Assembly (NCBI GenBank): GCA_012934845.2
Contig: WNNJ02003786.1
Coordinates: 117,943-181,942, forward strand
Origin: Pomphorhynchus laevis
Lineage: Eukaryota; Acanthocephala; Palaeacanthocephala; Echinorhynchida; Pomphorhynchidae
Reading direction: 5' to 3'
Length of the DNA: 64,000 nt
Shown here: piece after piece, positions 58,000 through 64,000 of the stretch
How positions within the stretch are numbered: the first letter of the stretch is position 1
How the letters are laid out: every line of letters begins with the position of its first letter
Made by a program: the position numbers and the translations under genes
Notes under the pieces: generated by a model
Told to the model about the DNA's origin: nothing
What the model saw: the letters and a program-made list of their open reading frames with translations, nothing else
Databases searched by the model: none

Positions 58000-58900
58000 G
58001 TGTTAATAACGAGCAACAAGAAAGATTATTACCTTATGACATGCTGCAATTGGTATTAGAACAACAGTGAACGCTAAGTCAAGTTGTTGCTAATCTTTAA
58101 ACGAATAATTACCAGGATGTTTACTGCAGTATTCCGTTGTTTCAGCCATTTGATTCCAATGATGATTCGTGGCAGGATTATTCAATACAGTTGCAGAATT
58201 ATCTTAAGATGTTTGGGGTGACATCGAGCGAGCGTCAGAAACAATTTCTGCTGTCATGTTGCGGTAGATGTATTTTTCGCATAATTGGTCAGTAATTACC
58301 AACACACGAGCAAGAAGAAATTACATTTGATGCATTCATAAAGTGTTTGGATGGACATTTTCAAAAACTTTGTCATGTTGTTGCTGTTCGGTTTGCATTT
58401 TCTCAATGCAGACACAAATCGAACCAGTCTCAAAAAGATTGGATGGCAGAGGCGAGATGTTTGGCAAGCCGGTGTGCTTTTTACGACGCCTCAATTATAA
58501 ATGCTCATCAAGCAATCGACGATAGACTTCGAGATTTGATTGTCGCATTTACGCCGGTTGAAGAAATTAGAACAGCTGCACTTAGGTTAGAAAATCCTTC
58601 ACTCGATGAAGTAATTCGAATCGCGACAAATTGGGAAATGACCCAACGTACAAAAAAAACATGTTAACGACAAATGCAAATCAAACGCCTGACGAAAAAA
58701 TTGGCAATGTCAACAACATAAAGGTTATTCGTAAAATGAATACACAGTATCGATCGAATGTAGATAAGAATATGAGGCCACAGTGTCCTCGTTGTAATGG
58801 CTACAATCATAGCTACGAACAACAATGCTGGGAACAAACGTCAAATGCTACAACTGCGGGAAAATGGGGCATATTCGCCGATGCTGCAAACATCACAAAG
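58000..58900 (+). pseudogene. gag (right gypsy)
   Basis: Same capsid and knuckle motifs as 21600-22500. The longer A run near 58654 shifts the frame between EMTQRTK and MLTTNANQTPDEK, a break not found on the left. IGNVNN replaces IDNVNN. Confidence 0.8.
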
Positions 58901-59942
58901 GTGCTGACAACCAAGTGGTATTATACGGTAGCGAACGTTCTGAGGCAGAAGAATTAGCCAATTTACAAATTTGCAATGTTAGCCAGAATGGTCGTGATTT
59001 TCTACCAGTCATAAAAGTCACCTTAAATGAAATTCCAGCAGTGATGGAGTATGATACTGGTGTCATAAACACGACTATATCAGGTGAACTCTGGTCGGCA
59101 ATATGAGCGCCACAATTAAGTGAAAGCCGGTGGCTTTGCAATTATGGCTGTTCGAAATTAAAAAGCTTGGGTCGATGTCTGCTCAGGGCGAATTTAAATG
59201 GGGTCGAAAAGTGTCTGCATGCAGAGGTGATTTCCGGATCAGAGAAAAACTTATTTGGTCAGCCTTGGATTAAAGCATTCGAAATACCTTTGTCACCACA
59301 AGTACAGATCAATCGTAATATTTCTGTAAGTCAATTAGAATCGGCTGAAAGATTAAGTCAGATATTAAATCAGATGAAAGAGGTATTTAGTAACGATCTT
59401 GAAAGTGAAAAGGGTTGTGTAGTACAGTTAAAACTTAGTCCGAATGCAATTCCAAAATGTGTACCTGCTCGTCGAGTACCACTGCCTCTTAAAGACACGT
59501 TAAAGAACGAGATTTTGAGATTAGTTGACAATAAAATTATTGAGCCTGTAGATTTAAGGCGTGAATTTATTGAATGGGCGAGTCCTATAGTTTTATTTCC
59601 AAAAAAGACAATTTATTGAGAATGTGTGCGGATTTTAAGGCGACAATAAATCCATTCTTAAGATGTGATACCTATGAGTTGCCGAAATTTGAGGAATTGT
59701 TGAGTAAAAGATCTGTTGGTACTTCCTATACAATTCTCGATTTGAAGGATGCATACGCACAAATGCACGTTGACAAGGATTCCAGAAAATATCTTAACAT
59801 TTCAACTCCGTTCGGCTTTTACCGCTATCACCGTCTTCCATTCGGCTTGTCTGTAGCACACCTTGTATTTCAGAGGTATATGCACAATTTACTAGGTAGC
59901 ATTCCCGGTGTAGCGGATTATGTCGATGACATTATAATATGA
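58825..59942 (+). pseudogene. Protease and reverse transcriptase (right gypsy)
   Basis: It contains CYNCGKMGHIRRCC, the protease DTG triad (VMEYDTGVINTT), the RT fingers, the frameshift at about 59600, motif A (YTILDLKDAYAQMHV) and DYVDDIII, then a stop as on the left. Differences from the left are single substitutions such as LKDTLKN for LKDKLKN and YELPKFEE for YELPTFEE. Confidence 0.85.
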
Positions 59943-60244
59943 GCAGGGACGGATAATGAACATCTTAAATTATCGCGATTTCCATCCAATACTAAAGTCG
60001 AAACAAGGAGAATTTCATCACCAATATAAATTTATTAGTGGATAACCATCAGTTTAAAGGTGCACATATGCTAACTGAATTGGCGCTGAGAGAGGCAACT
60101 AGACAAGCCATATATTAAGTAAAGTTTGCGGATATTTAAAAACAAACTGGCCTTATAAAATTGATGAATTAAGGCAGCCTTACAGTTGTCGACGGTCATA
60201 GTTATCAACTGAGGGTGGCATTGTTCTACTCGGAGCAAGAGTAG

Positions 60245-61255
60245 TAGTTTAATCAACGTTGCGGAAAGACGTGCTGAGAGTTTTGCATGCGGGTCTTCCG
60301 GGTATTGTATCGATGAAGGCGCTGTCTCGTGTTTATGTTTGGTGGTCTAACATCGGCTCAGACTGAGAATTATATACAACAATGTGAATATTGTCAACGA
60401 TATCGTAATAACGAACTTAGTCATCTCTTGCATAGCTGGTATATTCCTTCACAGCCTTGACAAGAATACATGTTGACTTCGCAGGACAGAGCAATTCGCA
60501 TTCAAGTTCTCGAAAGTAGGGTTTTGCGACCTTATGGTGTTGGCGAGCGTCCAAAACGACTGCGGCAGTTCTTGTTGTCATATCGTAATACCCCTCATAG
60601 TGCTACCGGTAAACCGCCTTCGGAAATGTTAAAAGGATATAGGTTACCGACACTATTAGATCGGATATAGCCTACACCACAATCGACAATTCACCACTAT
60701 CAAGAAAATAACAAGCGTTATTTTGATAAGAAAAGTAAACCTCAACAGTTCGAGTTCGACGAAAAAGTATGGTATCGAAAAAACAACACAAAACCATGGT
60801 CACGAGGACATATAATCGACCTTAGTGAGTGGACATCATACGTAATTAATGGAAATGGCAAGAATCACAAAGTAAACGCTGATACTATACGCGGATTTGA
60901 CAAGAATATCAATGTTGATGTGAATAAAGAGTCAGTTCAATACGAGAGTGAGACTGAAAGACCGAATATCGTTAGCAAGAAAGTTGATGGAAAAAGTTTA
61001 CTTCAACCTGATTGTCCGATTAAGAGATCTAGTGTTCACCAGAATAAACCGACCAAAACAACGTCAAATCAATTGCAAGAACCGGATATGAAGAGCAACA
61101 AACTTTGCGACGATCTACAAGTACAAAAAGAGTACCTGTCCGATACGGCTGGAATGTGGCAACCTAAGATCGTCCAAGTAATTGATGGTGAAGAGGAATG
61201 TTACGTAGTGGCAGTGCATCTAATTCATACATTGTCGGTAAAACTCTATTGATTG
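60245..61255 (+). pseudogene. Integrase remnants and pol tail (right gypsy)
   Basis: The HHCC finger (VLHAGLPGIVSMKALSR, QQCEYCQRYRN) with an internal stop is followed, without a DDE core, by VLRPYGVGERPKRLRQFLLS and the C-terminal module. The open tail starts later than on the left because one base is missing after AATCACAAAGTA. Confidence 0.78.
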
Positions 61256-61396
61256 TTCATTAACACTATGTTGCGGTAACGCTTTGATTTATTTGTATAT
61301 ATGTTACACTCAGTTTGCATGTGGACAGTTTTTTTGGTAGCGAACAACAAGTAAAAACTTTAAATCTTTATTTGCATTGTGATGAACGTAAATGCA
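61199..61396 (+). repeat. 3' LTR of right gypsy element
   Basis: 198 bases from TGTTACGTAG to GTAAATGCA, counterpart of 19098-19295. Confidence 0.9.
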
Positions 61397-62405
61397 AATA
61401 TAATCAATGTCTTATATGTAAATAATCGTTTGTAGGTATACATATTACATGATACAATTGCTCTATACATAAGATTAATAATTTATATAAATATTTGGTG
61501 CTCAATACGAAACCAATTATTTTGCTGAATTAACCATTTTTTATTTACAATATCCTTAATGCTTTTTAAATATCTTATTTTCAATTTTATATTATACATT
61601 TAATTAAAATTATTTAAAAAAAATACTATTAATTCTAAAAATTACTTAATCTTATAAGAAAGCATTAATACTCATTAAAAATGTCAAAAATAATCTTTAT
61701 TCTATACATGCTTGAAAATGTCGTTACATATATTGTTATTTTTATGATGAATTTAATAACGTTCTTTTTTATGTTACAATTTTTTGACCTTTTTATATTT
61801 TGCTAAAGACATTTATAATCAAAATGTTGGTATAATGCATTAATTTTAAAAATATAATTCGTACTTTTATATTTAAATACACTTTATTCCAAAAATTGGT
61901 TAAAACCTGCTAAAGTTTAAACTCTAAATTAAACGAATTTTAATGGTTAGTTAAAATCTAGTAAATTTTATATCAAAGTTGAGAATATTTCGATATAAAG
62001 CTTAGAATTGGTTAATTAAAATAATAAGTTCTTTTTTATGGAATAAGTTTGCAATCTATTTAACAAAAATATAAAAGTTTCATCCAATTATATCTTACTG
62101 CAAATATATTGTTTTGCTGATATTCCACCGTCAATATAGTTTAATCAAAACAATGAAAATACTTTCAATACTTACGGACTTTAATAACAATGGCCAGAAT
62201 GATAAAATAAATTAAGATGATGAAATGCAGAGCTAAACTAATGTCATATATCAAATTTTGACATAAAATATTCCGACTACTTTTAGATTCCCGTTTAGAA
62301 AAATTCTTTCTCGCTAAGGAAAATTCGTATATTTATAGTAGAAAATTTTGCAAACAGAAATTTCAACATTTTGTAATAAACCTTAAACGTACATTTTGTT
62401 TTGAG
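61397..62405. other. AT-rich DNA, nothing recognised
   Basis: Shared with the left arm (18089-19097). No exon with LRR phase and good splice sites was found. Confidence 0.5.
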
Positions 62406-62586
62406 ACTGCAACCAAAGAGAAGATGTGATTCATTCAAGAAATTGTTGAAGGAACATTTGTATATTTATAGTTGCAAACATATACAACCCCATACTTTTC
62501 ATCCTAATGTATTTTTACTTTATACAAACATTTTGTCCTTGAACATCATACAACGAAAAGAAAGTGACTCAGACAAAAATTATTAA
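62406..62586 (+). other. Candidate terminal exon of the LRR gene
   Basis: An acceptor-like TTTTGAG precedes a frame in the LRR phase (one leftover base, then LQPKRRCDSFKKLL, YIYSCKHIQPHTFHPN, ILSLNII) ending SDSDKNY and TAA. HIQPHTF and the leucines loosely recall an LRR. It is preserved without stops in both C arms. Against it: similar AT-rich near-repeats surround it and the acceptor is weak. Confidence 0.3.
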
Positions 62587-62803
62587 AACTACTTTTTTAA
62601 TCAAGTTTTGTCTACTGAAAATTTGTATATTTTAACTGAAAAACACAAATGCATACTTTCACTTAAAATACAACAGTATAAAAAGTTTATATATATCTCG
62701 ATGGTGTACTTAAAAATATTAACTCTTTATTTACTGTTCGCTCATAAAAGATCTAGTTTTTAATATAACTGTTGAACTTTGAACTGCGTTCTCTGTTTGT
62801 TAG

Positions 62804-62930
62804 AAATATAGAAGTGTTAAAACTTAACACGTTCCACAATAATGTTGTATCTGTAGTATCACATAATGAGGATTGTTATATAGAATATGACGGAAGTCGT
62901 TTCAACAAAGTGTTTACAAGATATTTTTAA
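62804..62930 (+). other. Candidate exon-like open stretch
   Basis: TTTGTTAG precedes a frame in LRR phase: NIEVLKLNTFHNNVVSVVSH, then NEDCYIEYDGSRFNKVF and TAA. IEVLKLNTFHNNV could be an LRR start, and Cys appears where a C-terminal cap would have one. No convincing polyadenylation signal was seen nearby. It is identical in the left arm. Confidence 0.3.
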
Positions 62931-64000
62931 ATTTCAAGAAATTATAGTTTAAACAAGTTTGATATTAGATTTACCGACAATTTAAAATCACTGCAATGAT
63001 GCAGATATTTTTGACATGCTAGAGAAAACTATAATATTCTTAATTATAAACTCAATTCAATATTAATCTTAATTTTAGAATATTTGCTAAAATCAATATT
63101 GTCGTAGACTCAATATTTATTTACTATTTATCGACATTGCAATTTGTAGATTCGGTAGTTCAGATTTTCAGGACATCTTTGCTACATAATAATTTAAAAC
63201 CATGATTATATTAAACGACAATTTAGCACTGCATGCTACAATGTTCGAATGCTGTCGATTGAAAATCGGACTTTCAAAGTAAAATTCAAGAAAAATCACT
63301 TTATACAAACAGTTACTGTTAAGATAAAAATATCATTTTCATGAAATCGGTGTGGAATTTAAGACGGAATTGCTATTCGGTTAATCCAATTAAGTAACTT
63401 TCAATAATTTTGATTCATTAAATTTATGATTATATGAATGCGGTATGAGACAACCACCAGCATTACATGTAACTTAACTTTTACACGAGTTCGCCATTTG
63501 GAATATTAATTCCCAATAAAATCATTTTTATTGAATTGCATATAATTAGATCATGTGGTACCTGACGTGCAAATAACCTATTTGACTTTACTCTATTTAA
63601 TGCAGGCTATAAAATGCTAAAAGAATTATTTGACAGAAACTAATGAAGTTATGTTAAGCAAAAAGATTAAATTCTTTTATTAAATATATAACCAAAGATT
63701 TGCTATATATCTTTAGGATGAGCACAGTTCTAATTAACATGTAAGCATAAAACAGTCTGGGCAAAGACGTAAGCGATATCCACTATTTTCTGTACTGTTG
63801 ACAATTTTCAATTTTAATAAATACTTTAAAACTGATCATTGCACTCCAAATTAAGGACTAGTTTGTCATCATCTTCACAAGTCCACGAGTTTGTGATTAT
63901 GTGGAGCTTCGAACAATTTCTAAACACGAAAAAATAAAAATAAAAATTTAAGTATTAACTCACAATCGACTCGGAAAGACACTATTATTCCTTCTTTCAA
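62931..64000. other. AT-rich DNA with a 24-nt micro-exon candidate
   Basis: At 63717-63740 CTTTAG and GTAAGC bound 24 nt in LRR phase (MSTVLIN), possibly an LRR exon with an internal deletion. At 63172 TTTTCAG leads into SLLHNNLKP and a stop. Both could be chance. Nothing else is recognised. Confidence 0.35.

Larger units (their letters stand above)
57780..61396 (+). mobile_element. Ty3/gypsy element, right C arm, 5' LTR truncated
   Basis: Plus-strand copy of 19098-22747. The 5' LTR (57780-57942) lacks about 30 bases of its start, including TGTTACG. The 3' LTR (61199-61396) is complete. A possible primer-binding site TGGCGACGG is at 57948-57956. It shares the left copy's stops, frameshifts and missing integrase core, so the element was already dead when the segment was duplicated. 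Private differences exist: an A8 run near 58654 (A6 on the left) and a one-base loss near 60875. Confidence 0.9.
57780..64000. repeat. Inverted segmental duplication C, right arm
   Basis: Reverse complement of 16495-22715, continuing to the window edge, so the true extent may be larger. It contains the second gypsy copy and an AT-rich stretch with three weak exon candidates. Confidence 0.93.

Noticed and set aside
1-64000. CRISPR arrays, operons, bacterial terminators or origins
   Set aside because: Repeats are not regularly spaced with unique spacers, and the window is intron-bearing animal DNA.

Overview
The window is animal nuclear DNA: very AT-rich by eye, without bacterial gene organisation, and full of decayed retrotransposons. 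The families seen (CsRn1-like and other Ty3/gypsy elements, Penelope-like elements, several LINEs, a tRNA-derived SINE) and the GT-AG introns down to 51 nt point to an invertebrate. The species cannot be named from the sequence alone.

The main host feature is a leucine-rich-repeat (LRR) gene on the + strand. A first exon with a signal peptide lies at 24679-24923. Twelve small exons of 60-72 nt follow in order between 28366 and 56921. Nearly every one is a single LRR unit bounded by phase-2 introns, and every junction codon restores Leu, Val or Ile at a conserved LRR position. The introns hold most of the mobile elements. The 3' end is not certain; three weak candidate exons lie at 62406-63740.

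The second large feature is a 15-kb inverted duplication. Segment A (7091-14695) is the reverse complement of 50665-57750 and carries five of the LRR exons. Segment C (16495-22715) is the reverse complement of 57780-64000 and carries a dead gypsy element. The left order is A-B-C. Read on the opposite strand, the right order is C-A, so the right copy is a circular permutation of the left one, with the outer edges of A and C fused at about 57751-57779. The left LRR exons have no first exon in the window, and the last of them is frameshifted.

Layout: 1-4930, three CsRn1-like gypsy fragments, two facing tail to tail; 4934-5800, a dispersed repeat; 5905-6800, a LINE fragment; 6803-7045, palindromes and direct repeats; 7091-22747, left arms; 22860-24516, a LINE tail, unassigned AT-rich DNA and a short tandem repeat; 24679-57750, the LRR gene with intronic Penelope-like, LINE and SINE copies and the right A arm; 57780-64000, the right C arm.

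No complete mobile element was found: every reverse transcriptase, protease or integrase region has stops, frameshifts, deletions or lost catalytic residues. Perfect or near-perfect short palindromes recur at element edges.
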